A DNA stretch of 64,000 nucleotides from CAYFLR01 sp964343805 (GTDB lineage Bacteria > Bdellovibrionota_B > Oligoflexia > CAYFLR01). Each line of letters opens with the position of its first letter. Positions within the stretch are counted from its first letter, which is position 1. The translations under genes were made by a program, and so were the position numbers. The DNA lies in assembly GCA_964343805.1 (NCBI GenBank), contig CAYFLR010000006.1, forward strand, positions 124,001 through 188,000. The letters run 5' to 3'. This document shows positions 43,822-52,768 of this stretch, in pieces. A model generated the notes under the pieces. It made no database searches and was not told the origin of the DNA. It saw only the letters and a program-made list of their open reading frames with translations.

Positions 43822-45432
43822 ATGCAGAATCTAGGACTAGAAAAATATGGCATTACATCTTGGAAAGAAATTTTTTACAACCTTTCCTATGAGGAATTAT
43901 ATGATCATGAAATGGATCCATCTCTGACGGGCTTTGATAAAGGTTACCTAACCAAATCTGGTTCAGTATCCGTAGATACAGGTAAATTTACAGGACGATC
44001 TCCTAAAGATAAATATTTTGTAAGAGATGAAACTTCTGAAGAGAATATTTGGTGGGCAGAAGAAGGAAATGGCTCTGACAATAGACCTTTAACACCAGCT
44101 GCTTGGGATCATCTTCAAGAGCTCGCACAAGAACAACTGAATGGAAAGAAGCTCTATGTAGTTGATTCCTTTTGCGGTGCCAATGAAGACACTCGAATTA
44201 AAATTAGATTGGTCACTGAAGTGGCCTGGATGGCTCACTTCGCTAAGAATATGTTCATTCGTCCAACAGAAGAAGAATTGAAAAACTTCGAGCCAGATTG
44301 GACCATTCTCAATGCGTGCAAAACTAGCAACAAAGATTTTGAAAAAGACGGCATGCGCTCTGAAACCTTTGCCGCTTTTAATATTGCTAAAAGAATGACT
44401 CTCATTGGTGGAACCTGGTACGGCGGTGAAATTAAAAAAGGAATGTTCTCTATGATGAACTATTTCTTACCTCTAAAAGGCATTGGAGCCTTCCATTGTT
44501 CTGCCAACATGGGTAAAGAGGGTGACACGGCTATCTTTTTTGGTCTTTCCGGTACCGGAAAAACAACTCTTTCTACCGACCCTGACCGAGCCTTAATTGG
44601 AGACGATGAGCATGGATGGGATGATAACGGTATCTTCAACTTTGAAGGGGGTTGTTACGCTAAAACCATTAACCTCTCAGTTGAAAAAGAACCCGATATC
44701 TATCATGCGATTAAACGAAACGCTCTTTTAGAAAACTTAGTTTTAGATGGTGAAGGTAATATCGACTTTGCATCCAAAGAGAAAACTGAGAACACCCGTG
44801 TTTCCTACCCAATTTATCATATTGAAAATATTGTAAAGCCGGAATCTAAAGGAAACCACGCTAATAAGATTATCTTCTTAACTTGTGATGCTTTTGGTGT
44901 ATTACCTCCTGTTTCTGTACTTACCAAAGAGCAGGCGATGTATCATTTCTTAAGTGGTTATACCGCTAAAGTAGCTGGAACAGAACTGGGCGTAACTGAA
45001 CCAACAGCCGCCTTCTCTTCTTGCTTTGGCCAAGCATTCCTCACTCTCCATCCAACAAAATATGCCGATGTGCTGGGAGAGAAAATGGATAAACATGGCT
45101 CCAAAGCTTACTTAGTTAACACCGGTTGGTCTGGTGGTGGATACGGAACTGGCTCTCGTATTGACATTACCTGTACTCGTAGAATCATCACAGCTATTTT
45201 GGATGGTTCCATAGAAAAATGTGAAATGACCACCTTCCCCATGTTCAACATGCAAAGACCTGTGGCAGTCCCAGGGATTGATACTAAAATTCTCAATCCT
45301 AGAAACTGGAACGACAACAATAAGTATGATGAAACGTTGAACAAGTTGGCTAACATGTTTACCAATAACTTTAAGAAGTTTACAGATACAGAAAAAGGAA
45401 AAGCTCTTGTTGCAGCTGGACCTCAGCTCTAA
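43822..45432 (+). CDS. pckA: Phosphoenolpyruvate carboxykinase (ATP)
   Basis: Converts oxaloacetate and ATP to PEP, the entry to gluconeogenesis. The 536 residues show FTGRSPKDKYFV near 53 (substrate Arg), GGTWYGGEIKKGMFSMMNYF near 199, the P-loop GLSGTGKTTLS near 243, the metal motif LIGDDEHGWDD near 262 and GWSGGGYGTGSRIDI near 433. This is the ATP-type enzyme, not the GTP type. Single gene with its own promoter, long leader and terminator. An amino-acid-based carbon supply would need this enzyme, in line with a predatory or protein-feeding life, which is inference. Confidence 0.98.
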   Translation: MQNLGLEKYGITSWKEIFYNLSYEELYDHEMDPSLTGFDKGYLTKSGSVSVDTGKFTGRSPKDKYFVRDETSEENIWWAEEGNGSDNRPLTPAAWDHLQELAQEQLNGKKLYVVDSFCGANEDTRIKIRLVTEVAWMAHFAKNMFIRPTEEELKNFEPDWTILNACKTSNKDFEKDGMRSETFAAFNIAKRMTLIGGTWYGGEIKKGMFSMMNYFLPLKGIGAFHCSANMGKEGDTAIFFGLSGTGKTTLSTDPDRALIGDDEHGWDDNGIFNFEGGCYAKTINLSVEKEPDIYHAIKRNALLENLVLDGEGNIDFASKEKTENTRVSYPIYHIENIVKPESKGNHANKIIFLTCDAFGVLPPVSVLTKEQAMYHFLSGYTAKVAGTELGVTEPTAAFSSCFGQAFLTLHPTKYADVLGEKMDKHGSKAYLVNTGWSGGGYGTGSRIDITCTRRIITAILDGSIEKCEMTTFPMFNMQRPVAVPGIDTKILNPRNWNDNNKYDETLNKLANMFTNNFKKFTDTEKGKALVAAGPQL

Positions 45433-45461
45433 GTAAACTAGCTTGAGATAAAACTCACTCA

Positions 45462-45495
45462 GCCTCCTGCTTTTTTTAGCGGGAGGCTTTTTTTT
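45462..45495 (+). terminator. Rho-independent terminator of pckA
   Basis: GCCTCCTGC (45462-45470) pairs with GCGGGAGGC (45479-45487), nine pairs including one G-U, followed by eight T. It lies 30 bases after the pckA stop. Confidence 0.92.
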
Positions 45496-45509
45496 GGTGG
45501 AGAGGCCTT

Positions 45510-46244
45510 ATGCAAATTAACTTTAAAATTGATGAAACCTATCTCATCACCCATATTTTAGCCATGTGCGAGCCCAACAGATACTCTTCCGATGAGCACC
45601 GGCGGGACATAGTAGATCTGCAAAATGTGGCTTGGGATGCTTCTAAAGATCTTTTTAATATGATAGTAGGAAGGCCCTATCCATTTATCTACTCAAACAA
45701 AGAGGAATTAACCAATTTAGGACCTCGACTTGTTAAGTACTTTGAAACGATCCGCAATCATGATGTGTTTCGAAAGGTTTTAGGTCAAACCCAAGATTAT
45801 GCAAAACACTGTCAAGAACAGTGGAAATCCACTCAAGATCAAGCGGAAAAATTTATTAAAGAGGTGACAGGGTTTCCTTTAGATCACAGCTTTAATATTT
45901 ACCTTACTCATCGGTCTGGACGCAATGGACAGTACATTGGAGACAATAATATTTTATGGGGACACCACGAAGACTGGCCCTTTTACGACACGGTGTATAT
46001 TTGGCACGAAATCCTACATGCTTATTTTTCTCACTCTGATGAGGATCATATCATCATTCAATTCATCGCGGATTGTGAACTCAGAAAAAAATTGAGTGGT
46101 TTAGATTATCCTCCATTTATTGGGCATAAAGAGCTGATTCCATTGATGGAAAAAACTTATGGTTTGTGGCAAGATTACCTAAAATCAAAAGAAAAAAGCC
46201 TAAATCATCTCCAAGCACTCATTAATAAAGCTCTTCAGAAATAA
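45510..46244 (+). CDS. HExxH-containing putative metallopeptidase
   Basis: A 244-residue soluble protein without signal peptide. Its one clear motif is IWHEILHAYFSHSDEDHIII near 168-187, where HEILH is a zinc-peptidase HExxH and the downstream Glu/Asp residues (ADCELRKKL near 192) could provide the third ligand. The first 130 residues are helical and rich in charged residues. I do not recognise a named family. It begins fifteen bases after the pckA terminator and has GGAG-like sequence before the ATG, so it may be read from a separate weak promoter or by leakage. Confidence 0.65.
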   Translation: MQINFKIDETYLITHILAMCEPNRYSSDEHRRDIVDLQNVAWDASKDLFNMIVGRPYPFIYSNKEELTNLGPRLVKYFETIRNHDVFRKVLGQTQDYAKHCQEQWKSTQDQAEKFIKEVTGFPLDHSFNIYLTHRSGRNGQYIGDNNILWGHHEDWPFYDTVYIWHEILHAYFSHSDEDHIIIQFIADCELRKKLSGLDYPPFIGHKELIPLMEKTYGLWQDYLKSKEKSLNHLQALINKALQK

Positions 46245-46286
46245 ACCCAAACCCTCAATTGGCAAAAATTCCACTCGAACCGACCC

Positions 46287-46313
46287 TAAAGTTTTCAGTT
46301 TTACTGCCGAGAT
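46287..46313 (+). promoter_or_regulatory. Near-consensus sigma-28 (FliA) promoter
   Basis: TAAAGTTT (46287-46294), an 11-base spacer and GCCGAGAT (46306-46313) match the FliA consensus TAAAGTTT-N11-GCCGATAA at 14 of 16 positions, 33 bases before the start of a small lipoprotein gene. Confidence 0.7.
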
Positions 46314-46346
46314 AAAACTAAGACCTGTTTTATTGAGGAGATAACC

Positions 46347-46685
46347 ATGGATGGTTTAAGGCTTTTTATTCAGACAACTCTCATAACAATCATACTCAGT
46401 ACATTCACTCTATCCTGTGAGACCGCCCGACCCAAGCAGTTTTTAGGAACTGTTCGTCTGCCTGTTCTAAGGGCCAGTGCGGATGAATGTTATTATATTG
46501 ATGATTTCTTACCGACCCCAGATCACCTAGTAACAGGTCGATCAGGAGGTCTTTATTTACGTTACTATACCTATCGAAAGGCTCTGTATAAAATCTGGGT
46601 CCAAGAGGATATCGAGCTTAGCTTCTATTCATACGACAATGAATGCTGGTCTCTCTTTGCTGAAAACATCATTGAGCTGCCCTAA
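46347..46685 (+). CDS. Small lipoprotein, probably in the FliA regulon
   Basis: A 112-residue protein with a signal ending LSC (lipobox TLSC near residue 24), then a Tyr-rich, beta-looking mature domain with two Cys (ADECYYIDDFLP and YDNECWSLFAE). GAGGAG lies before the ATG. A near-consensus sigma-28 promoter stands just upstream, linking it to late flagellar or motility expression. No known family. Confidence 0.65.
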   Translation: MDGLRLFIQTTLITIILSTFTLSCETARPKQFLGTVRLPVLRASADECYYIDDFLPTPDHLVTGRSGGLYLRYYTYRKALYKIWVQEDIELSFYSYDNECWSLFAENIIELP

Positions 46686-46777
46686 TCAAGAACCACTAGA
46701 CCCTTCCCTCTTTTCATGCTAGTATGACCTCAAATACTAAAAACTTATAAAATCATTGATATCAGTAGGTTAACACA

Positions 46778-47728
46778 ATGAAGATTTATTACAGTCTAAT
46801 AATACTTGTACTTCTAACCTCATGTAAAATGCGAGACCCTTATCAGAAATACCTGCAAAGAGGGAATCGTTACGTTGAAAAAGAACTCTATAACGAAGCC
46901 ATAACCAACTATAAGATCGCTATCCGTAAATCAAAGGATCCCTATATAGCTAAAATTAATTTAGCAGTTGTTTTTTCTAAACAGGGAAACTGTTTAGATG
47001 CCATTACGGTTCTCAAACAAGTCTCAGCAGAGCGAAAAAGGATTCATATAGTTCAATACTTACTAGCTCGTTGCTACACCAAATTAGGAAACCTTGGTAA
47101 AGCATATAAATATGCAAAAAGAGCAGCCCGGTTGAAACCCAAAGATCACAGATCACTCACTCTCAAAGCTTGGCTTGCCTATCTTCGTGGTCGGCCCAAT
47201 GAATCCATGAAAACGGCTAATCGTGTTATTAGAAAGTACCCCAGGCTCGTTGCTCCTAAGGTGATCCAGGCAAAAACTCTCCTCCACCAGAAACGGTATC
47301 ATCAAGCTAAACTCGTGTTAGAAAGCGCCATGAAGTTTTCCAAAAATCCAGATGATAAATCCTATGTGCTGTCAACCTTGGGAGATCTCTATCTTAAGCA
47401 GTACAATCTAAAAAAAGCTCAGAAATACCATAAAGAGTCTCTCGAAATAAAACCCTTTGGATATGAATCTTTGGTGGGTTTGGGTGCTATAAACCTCGCA
47501 AGAAAGAGAAATACTCTAGCAATTCAACTACTTACCCAGGCTTTAAAGGTAGATGAAGCAAAACCCATCGCTTACTATCATTTAGGACGTGCTTATTTTA
47601 ATCAAGACCCTACTAAGGCCCGTTTCTTTTTCAAAAAATTCCTAAAATTATCTAATAAAAACCCAATTCTACATGAAAAATACCTTCGCACAAAAACCCT
47701 CTTATCCCGCATGAAAAGGAGAAGGTAA
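46778..47728 (+). CDS. TPR-repeat lipoprotein
   Basis: A 316-residue lipoprotein: signal MKIYYSLIILVLLTSC, then about seven tetratricopeptide repeats (EKELYNEAITNYKIAIRKSK; GNLGKAYKYAKRAARLKPKD; YNLKKAQKYHKESLEIKPFG). It is strongly basic. Such proteins assemble envelope complexes, for example as pilotins or scaffold proteins for secretion and motility systems; the partner here is unknown. It stands alone between a FliA-regulated lipoprotein and a PilZ-like gene on the same strand. Confidence 0.8.
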   Translation: MKIYYSLIILVLLTSCKMRDPYQKYLQRGNRYVEKELYNEAITNYKIAIRKSKDPYIAKINLAVVFSKQGNCLDAITVLKQVSAERKRIHIVQYLLARCYTKLGNLGKAYKYAKRAARLKPKDHRSLTLKAWLAYLRGRPNESMKTANRVIRKYPRLVAPKVIQAKTLLHQKRYHQAKLVLESAMKFSKNPDDKSYVLSTLGDLYLKQYNLKKAQKYHKESLEIKPFGYESLVGLGAINLARKRNTLAIQLLTQALKVDEAKPIAYYHLGRAYFNQDPTKARFFFKKFLKLSNKNPILHEKYLRTKTLLSRMKRRR

Positions 47729-47751
47729 TCTGGATTATTTTGGATTCCTAC

Positions 47752-47781
47752 TTGACCCTTCCCGGAATCCAATTGTATAAT
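47752..47781 (+). promoter_or_regulatory. Sigma-70 promoter of PilZ-like gene
   Basis: TTGACC (47752-47757), an 18-base spacer and a perfect TATAAT (47776-47781), about 75 bases before the start at 47856. Confidence 0.65.
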
Positions 47782-47855
47782 AAGAGTATTCCTGAAAAAT
47801 TGAATGAAAGAAAAATGGGAACCTTGCGCCACAGGTGCCCTTACCTGGAGTATAT

Positions 47856-48203
47856 ATGAACCATTCTGCGGCAAAAACAACTGAAAATACGCAAACCCCA
47901 AGTATTTGGGTTGATACAGATGAACAAAGCAATTTTATTTATCAATACCTGAATGATAGAGATCACCTTGGAATGTTCATAGAAACAGATACTCCTTTTC
48001 AGGTGGACACCCCTGTCAATTTAATCTTCCAAGACAATCAGTATGACCGAATTGTCAGTGCCCAGGGAGAGGTGTCTTTTGTGAATATGAATACCAAGCA
48101 TCACCGCACTCCCAACCCTGGTATGGGGATTCGTTTGCTTAATTTGGATGATGAAAATGCGGCTCACATTAGTCGAATCGTGAATCGTATTGCCTATATT
48201 TAA
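47856..48203 (+). CDS. PilZ-like domain protein
   Basis: A 115-residue protein related to the delta-proteobacterial PilZ-like group: YLNDRDHLGMFIETDTPFQV, VNLIFQDNQYDRIVSAQGEV and NPGMGIRLLNLDDENAAHIS follow the strand order of that domain. The c-di-GMP motifs RxxxR and D/NxSxxG are absent, so it may not bind the nucleotide itself. ATG 47856 has TGGAG upstream and is preferred over the in-frame 47835. It converges with selB, overlapping by four bases. Confidence 0.75.
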   Translation: MNHSAAKTTENTQTPSIWVDTDEQSNFIYQYLNDRDHLGMFIETDTPFQVDTPVNLIFQDNQYDRIVSAQGEVSFVNMNTKHHRTPNPGMGIRLLNLDDENAAHISRIVNRIAYI

Positions 48204-50137
48204 ACCAATTTATTTCTACCCAATTCCGTTATAAACCTTAAATCTCCGCTTCTCCAACAAATACCTTCTCTATCAAAACGTGATAAAAGTAAGAGTGCAA
48301 GTTTGCGATTGGCCTTTATTAAGTCTCTGAACTCAGCAACCGTAAACCCCTTCGATAGCATTTCATATGAGTTTAATAGTTGCAGTCTGACCCTTTCCAC
48401 CAATGAGGCATCAATCCAGTTATTTTGAATAGATATTAAAAACCCCTGTTCCTGCATATAGGCAAGAATTGCCTGCAGTTCAACTTCCTTTAGTTCTCGA
48501 ACTTCAGGCAATGCCCTCATTTCGGAAAGAAGAGGAGTTTTGAGATCACACTCTTGGACATAATTATAAATGGAGGACACTAATAAGTCTCTACCCGCAA
48601 TATGGAAAGGTTTAAATTCGGCTAATGCCCATGTTCCATCCTTATAATGGAGCTTTTCTTTTTGAACCAATTCCTCCAAAAGCACTAATAAAAAATCATC
48701 ACAAATATTTGGGTAACTTTTAATTAGATTTGAAACATCTCTTAGGGTAGCACCCTTTTTAAAAGGAAATTTTAAATGAAAGTTTTTAAAACTTTTTGGA
48801 AGTTCACTGAGAAGAGTTTTTGCCACCTTTTTTAAGGCGAAAAACGCCCCCTTTTCACTTTGCCATATTTTTATACCACTCGATAACCGAGCCAGGTCTT
48901 CTTTAGAAATATCTTTCTCCTCTAATAAATAGAGTTCCATAAAATCATTGAAAAAAAGACTGGGTCGATGGCTATTTAGCTGAGCTTTCACTAACTCAAG
49001 CCAATCTCCTTTTTGCAATAACCTCAGCTGATCAAGCAACCTTTTTGGTCTTCTGCGATGAAATACCGGATAGGGATTAAAAATGACTCCTCCACCGAGG
49101 GTGGTGGCTTTTGCAGCATCTCTTATTATAAACCTATCCAATCTCATGATATTAATAGGCTCATCAAAGCTAATTTGCACCAGAGCGTGATCACTGGGTA
49201 ATAAATGATTGCAATCTAGCAAATGAATTTTAACCGGCAATTCCCAAGTTCCACTATAAAAATAACCTCGAGTCCAAATACCCAAAGAAGGGCTTTCTCC
49301 AAAGAGAGTGAAAGTGGCATCCACCCATTTTGTCGCCTTAATTTTTTTAGAGACGATTTGAGCTCCCATGCCCACCTTTTTTCTATCCAAGTGGGGGATA
49401 TTTATTGCAACTCGATCTCCAGCTATGGCTTTGTTAACTTTATGCCCATATGATTGTATTGACCTTATTTTAAGAGGGTTGCTAAACCCTGGTTGTATAT
49501 ATGCCGTTGTTCTATCATCCAATATGCCTTGGGTAATAACTCCCCCTAAAATTGAGCCTACCCCCTTTATAGTTAAATTTCGATCAATAATCATTCTGAA
49601 GAATGATGAGGATTTTGGCTTCACGATTTTCTTGGTCAATTGTTCAATAGAAATTTTAAGATCTTCCACTCCTTCCCCCGTCGAATTAGAACAGAATGCG
49701 AGGGGAGCATGCTCTAAAAAAGTTCCCTTAACCAACTCTTTGGCCTCTAGGATGGCTAAATCAAGAACGTCCTGATCTACTAAATCTATTTTAGTAATAA
49801 CGATGATGCCCTGTTTTAAACCTAAACTATGGAAGATTTGTAAATGTTCTTTACTTTGCTTCTGTACCCCACTATCTGCAGCGATAAGAAAGAGAACAAA
49901 GTCAATACCGAAAGCCCCTTTGAGCATGGTAGGAATAAATTTATGATGACCGGGGACATCCACCACTCCCACTAGGTCACCATTTGGTAATTTAAAATGA
50001 GTGAAACCTAGGTCCACAGTGATCCCATGCTCCTTCTCGTAAGAGTGGGTATCACATTCTACTTGTGTGAGTGAATAAATTAGAGAGGTCTTACCGTGGT
50101 CGATATGACCCGCAGTGCCCATAACCAAATGCTTCAT
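48200..50137 (-). CDS. selB: Selenocysteine-specific elongation factor SelB
   Basis: Brings selenocysteinyl-tRNA to UGA codons marked by a SECIS element. At 645 residues it has the EF-Tu-like GTPase (GTAGHIDHGKTSL near 8, DVPGHHKF near 61, ITKIDLVD near 116), beta-barrel domains with the family insert TIKGVGSILGGVITQG, and C-terminal winged helices (near 480-645) that bind SECIS RNA. Two positions differ from the common form: DVPGHE reads DVPGHH, and the T-box region reads DTHSYEKEHGITVDLGF. It starts 24 bases downstream of a PilZ gene at the end of the flagellar run. No selA, selC or selD lies in the window. Confidence 0.92.
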   Translation of the reverse strand: MKHLVMGTAGHIDHGKTSLIYSLTQVECDTHSYEKEHGITVDLGFTHFKLPNGDLVGVVDVPGHHKFIPTMLKGAFGIDFVLFLIAADSGVQKQSKEHLQIFHSLGLKQGIIVITKIDLVDQDVLDLAILEAKELVKGTFLEHAPLAFCSNSTGEGVEDLKISIEQLTKKIVKPKSSSFFRMIIDRNLTIKGVGSILGGVITQGILDDRTTAYIQPGFSNPLKIRSIQSYGHKVNKAIAGDRVAINIPHLDRKKVGMGAQIVSKKIKATKWVDATFTLFGESPSLGIWTRGYFYSGTWELPVKIHLLDCNHLLPSDHALVQISFDEPINIMRLDRFIIRDAAKATTLGGGVIFNPYPVFHRRRPKRLLDQLRLLQKGDWLELVKAQLNSHRPSLFFNDFMELYLLEEKDISKEDLARLSSGIKIWQSEKGAFFALKKVAKTLLSELPKSFKNFHLKFPFKKGATLRDVSNLIKSYPNICDDFLLVLLEELVQKEKLHYKDGTWALAEFKPFHIAGRDLLVSSIYNYVQECDLKTPLLSEMRALPEVRELKEVELQAILAYMQEQGFLISIQNNWIDASLVERVRLQLLNSYEMLSKGFTVAEFRDLIKANRKLALLLLSRFDREGICWRSGDLRFITELGRNKLV

Positions 50138-50161
50138 TCAACGAATTCTGCTTGAAAATGG

Positions 50162-50605
50162 TTATCGCTCAAGTAGTGCTAAAAAGTCAGTCAGAACTTG
50201 TCCATCAATTTGGTCAATATTAACCATCTCGACTGCAATACGATGCTTTCTCTTTAACGCCATGCTTTCGGATCGAATCACTTTAGCCAATATGGACATC
50301 TCTTTTGGCTTAGCTACATGTCCATATTTGACAAACTTAGATTTACGATCCCAATAGCCAGGTACTTTCAATTTAATCTTCAATAGAGTACCTGGTTTAA
50401 ATGGCTTGATCCCTTGAAACATTAATCCGCCAGAACTAATGTTTACAGTGTGAGAGCGGAGAAAGCGATCTTGTCCAATATCATCCGATAGATATATATT
50501 GTACTCCTCATATTCCATGGACAATTTCTTAGTGTGGCGAATGTGCTCACGTCTTTCATCGGGATACATGGTTTTTTCAGCCGAGTCTTCTTTTGTCTTG
50601 GCCAT
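50162..50605 (-). CDS. PilZ domain protein
   Basis: A 147-residue cyclic-di-GMP receptor-type protein with both ligand motifs: RREHIRHTKK near 14 (RxxxR) and HTVNISSGGLMF near 54 (NxSxxG). No other domain. It sits between cheY and selB in the flagellar run, which suggests control of motility by c-di-GMP, for example a flagellar brake like YcgR but lacking its N-terminal domain. Confidence 0.9.
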   Translation of the reverse strand: MAKTKEDSAEKTMYPDERREHIRHTKKLSMEYEEYNIYLSDDIGQDRFLRSHTVNISSGGLMFQGIKPFKPGTLLKIKLKVPGYWDRKSKFVKYGHVAKPKEMSILAKVIRSESMALKRKHRIAVEMVNIDQIDGQVLTDFLALLER

Positions 50606-50621
50606 AAAAAACCTCCTTTGC

Positions 50622-51035
50622 TTATTTCCCTTTAGTTAATATCTTATCTATTTTACCTTTTAATACGGCTGCAGAAAAAGGTTTTACAATATAATTACTT
50701 ACACCGGCTTTCACCGCTTCTACAATATTGTCTTTTTCCGCTTCAGCTGTAATCATTAGGAAAGGAAGGTGCTTTACTTTTGGATTAGATCGAACCCATT
50801 TTAACAGCTCTAATCCAGTCATTTGAGGCATATTCCAATCAGAGATAATAAACTCGATGGAATCATTGCGTTCCAATACCTGCTTCGCTGTTGCACCATC
50901 GTCCGCTTCTATGACGTTCTCATAACCAATTTGCTTTAACAGGTTTCTGATAATCTTCCTCATGGTTGGAAAATCATCCACTGTTAAGATGCGGATTTTT
51001 GGTTGTATTACTTTTCCCAATTCAGTGTCTACCAT
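50622..51035 (-). CDS. cheY: Chemotaxis response regulator CheY
   Basis: A 137-residue receiver domain of the true CheY type: ILTVDDFPTMRKIIRNLLKQ near 17, phosphoacceptor in IISDWNMPQMTGLELLKWVR near 62, MITAEAEKDN near 91 and YIVKPFSA near 112. Phospho-CheY binds the flagellar switch and reverses or stops the motor. It follows fliA in the flagellar run. The receptor, cheA and cheW genes are not in the window. Confidence 0.93.
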   Translation of the reverse strand: MVDTELGKVIQPKIRILTVDDFPTMRKIIRNLLKQIGYENVIEADDGATAKQVLERNDSIEFIISDWNMPQMTGLELLKWVRSNPKVKHLPFLMITAEAEKDNIVEAVKAGVSNYIVKPFSAAVLKGKIDKILTKGK

Positions 51036-51075
51036 GCTTCGCCTCCTTGCATAAACCTACTGTACAAATGCAATC

Positions 51076-51837
51076 CTAATCATCTTTTAAAACAAATCTC
51101 AATCGTGTTCTCAGTTTCAATACCGCCTGGGTATGTAACTGAGACACTCGAGATTCGGTTACATCTAGAATTTTTCCAATCTCTTTTAGATTCAGGTCTT
51201 CATAATAATAAAGCGATAAAACCAAACGCTGAGCTTCAGGTAATTCGTCAATGGCTTTCATTATAACATCTTTGACCCCTTTCACCTTGAGTTGAGTAAA
51301 AGGGTTCTTAGCATTGATGTTTTCTAAACACTCTAGCAGACTTTTTCTGTCGTTTTGAGAAGGTGTACCTAATTCATCCAAAGACATAAGACTTACAGCC
51401 TTAACCTGAGAAATTAGATCGTATAGTTCCTCGATATCCATCTTCAATTCTCGAGCAAGCTCTTCCTCAGTGGCAGTACGCCCTAGCTTTTGCTCTAATG
51501 CCACATAAACCTTCTCTATCTTTTTAGCTTTCTCTCTGACCGATCTTGGAACCCAATCCTGAGAACGGAGTTCGTCTAAAATCGCTCCTCTGATTCTAAA
51601 CTCTGCATAAGTTTTAAACTTATTATCTCGGGTGGGATCATATTTCTCAATGGCATCCATTAAGCCAATCACCCCAGCAGAAGTTAGGTCATCTAATTCA
51701 ATATTTGACGGCAATCTCATAGCTATTTTCTGAGCAATGAATTTAATCAAAGGGGCATAATCCATAATCAGTTGATCACGGAGAATATCATCAACTTTAC
51801 TTGTCTCTTCTCGATATTTCCTTAAAAGGCTCTTCAC
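51076..51837 (-). CDS. fliA: Flagellar sigma factor FliA (sigma-28)
   Basis: Directs transcription of late flagellar genes. The 253 residues hold region 2 (DYAPLIKFIAQKIAMRLPSN, GLMDAIEKYDPTRDNKFKTY AEFRIRGAILDELR), region 3 with DWVPRSVREKAKKIE, and region 4 with the helix-turn-helix LNLKEIGKILDVTESRVSQL near 215. The match is strongest to the FliA/WhiG group. A FliA-type promoter stands before the lipoprotein gene at 46347. Between flhG and cheY in the run. Confidence 0.96.
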   Translation of the reverse strand: MKSLLRKYREETSKVDDILRDQLIMDYAPLIKFIAQKIAMRLPSNIELDDLTSAGVIGLMDAIEKYDPTRDNKFKTYAEFRIRGAILDELRSQDWVPRSVREKAKKIEKVYVALEQKLGRTATEEELARELKMDIEELYDLISQVKAVSLMSLDELGTPSQNDRKSLLECLENINAKNPFTQLKVKGVKDVIMKAIDELPEAQRLVLSLYYYEDLNLKEIGKILDVTESRVSQLHTQAVLKLRTRLRFVLKDD

Positions 51838-51854
51838 GAAAAATTCCCCCCTTT

Positions 51855-52763
51855 TTATTGTGTAGCAAATTCTACAGATCTAGCAGTTAGTAATTTCTTC
51901 CAAAAGAACTGAACTGTTCCTTTGGAACTTTTTGGTAACGGCATCTTAATTAACTGATTGGCTAAGTTATTAAAATGCACGCTCGCTGGACACACTGGGT
52001 TCTTCTTCAATACTGGCTGCCTGACCATAACAGAATTTCCAACACTCTTATCTTTAGGCAAGTACCCTAAGTATTCTATTTTAACAGATAAATGTTGATC
52101 TGCAACATTTGACAATTTCTCATACACTTTTAGAGCTTCCCTCTCCTTGCTGGCTAAATTAACTAGCAATTTGAAATCCTTTTCCTTGTAGCGAGTGGCA
52201 AGTATTTTCAAAAGAGCATACGCATCGGTTATGGCTGTAGGCTCAGGGGTCGTCACTAAAACGATTTCCTCCGCCGCCACATTAAAACTCAGTACATCTT
52301 TTGAAATTCCACTAGCTGTGTCTATTAATAGGATATCATATTCCTCCTCTAATGTGTCAATTTGATTGAGGAGACTTAATTTTTGCATCTTAGAAAGAGA
52401 GGTCATTTCCATAATTCCCGAGGCTGCTGGAATCAAATCAACATTACTATGAACGTTGATAACAGTATCTTTCATAGACACATTATTCTTTAAAACATCA
52501 TAAATAGTATATTTAGGATGCACCCCGTACATGATATCTATATTTGCAAGGCCTAGATCAGCATCCAAAATCAAAACCCGGTAGCCCAATCGAGAAAATA
52601 CTAAAGCCATATTAGCTACAATTTGACTTTTCCCGACCCCTCCTTTTCCACTGGAAAAAGAAATGACCCTGGGCATTATGTTTATATCACCAGATCTTTT
52701 CATATTTTCACGCTCATTTTGGATATTAACCATCCTCCTTAATGTTGTAGCCTGATCCATCAA
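51855..52763 (-). CDS. flhG: Flagellar number regulator FlhG (MinD-like ATPase)
   Basis: MinD/ParA-type ATPase that limits the number of flagella, working against FlhF. The 302 residues begin with a short helical N-terminal tail (TTLRRMVNIQNERENMK, resembling the DQAxxLR motif that contacts FlhF), then the deviant Walker A SSGKGGVGKSQIVANMA near 35, ILDADLGLANIDIMYGV near 67 and LIDTASGISKDV near 147. The C-terminus carries the amphipathic membrane helix. It directly follows flhF, six bases away. Confidence 0.95.
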   Translation of the reverse strand: MMDQATTLRRMVNIQNERENMKRSGDINIMPRVISFSSGKGGVGKSQIVANMALVFSRLGYRVLILDADLGLANIDIMYGVHPKYTIYDVLKNNVSMKDTVINVHSNVDLIPAASGIMEMTSLSKMQKLSLLNQIDTLEEEYDILLIDTASGISKDVLSFNVAAEEIVLVTTPEPTAITDAYALLKILATRYKEKDFKLLVNLASKEREALKVYEKLSNVADQHLSVKIEYLGYLPKDKSVGNSVMVRQPVLKKNPVCPASVHFNNLANQLIKMPLPKSSKGTVQFFWKKLLTARSVEFATQ

Positions 52764-52768
52764 CCCCC

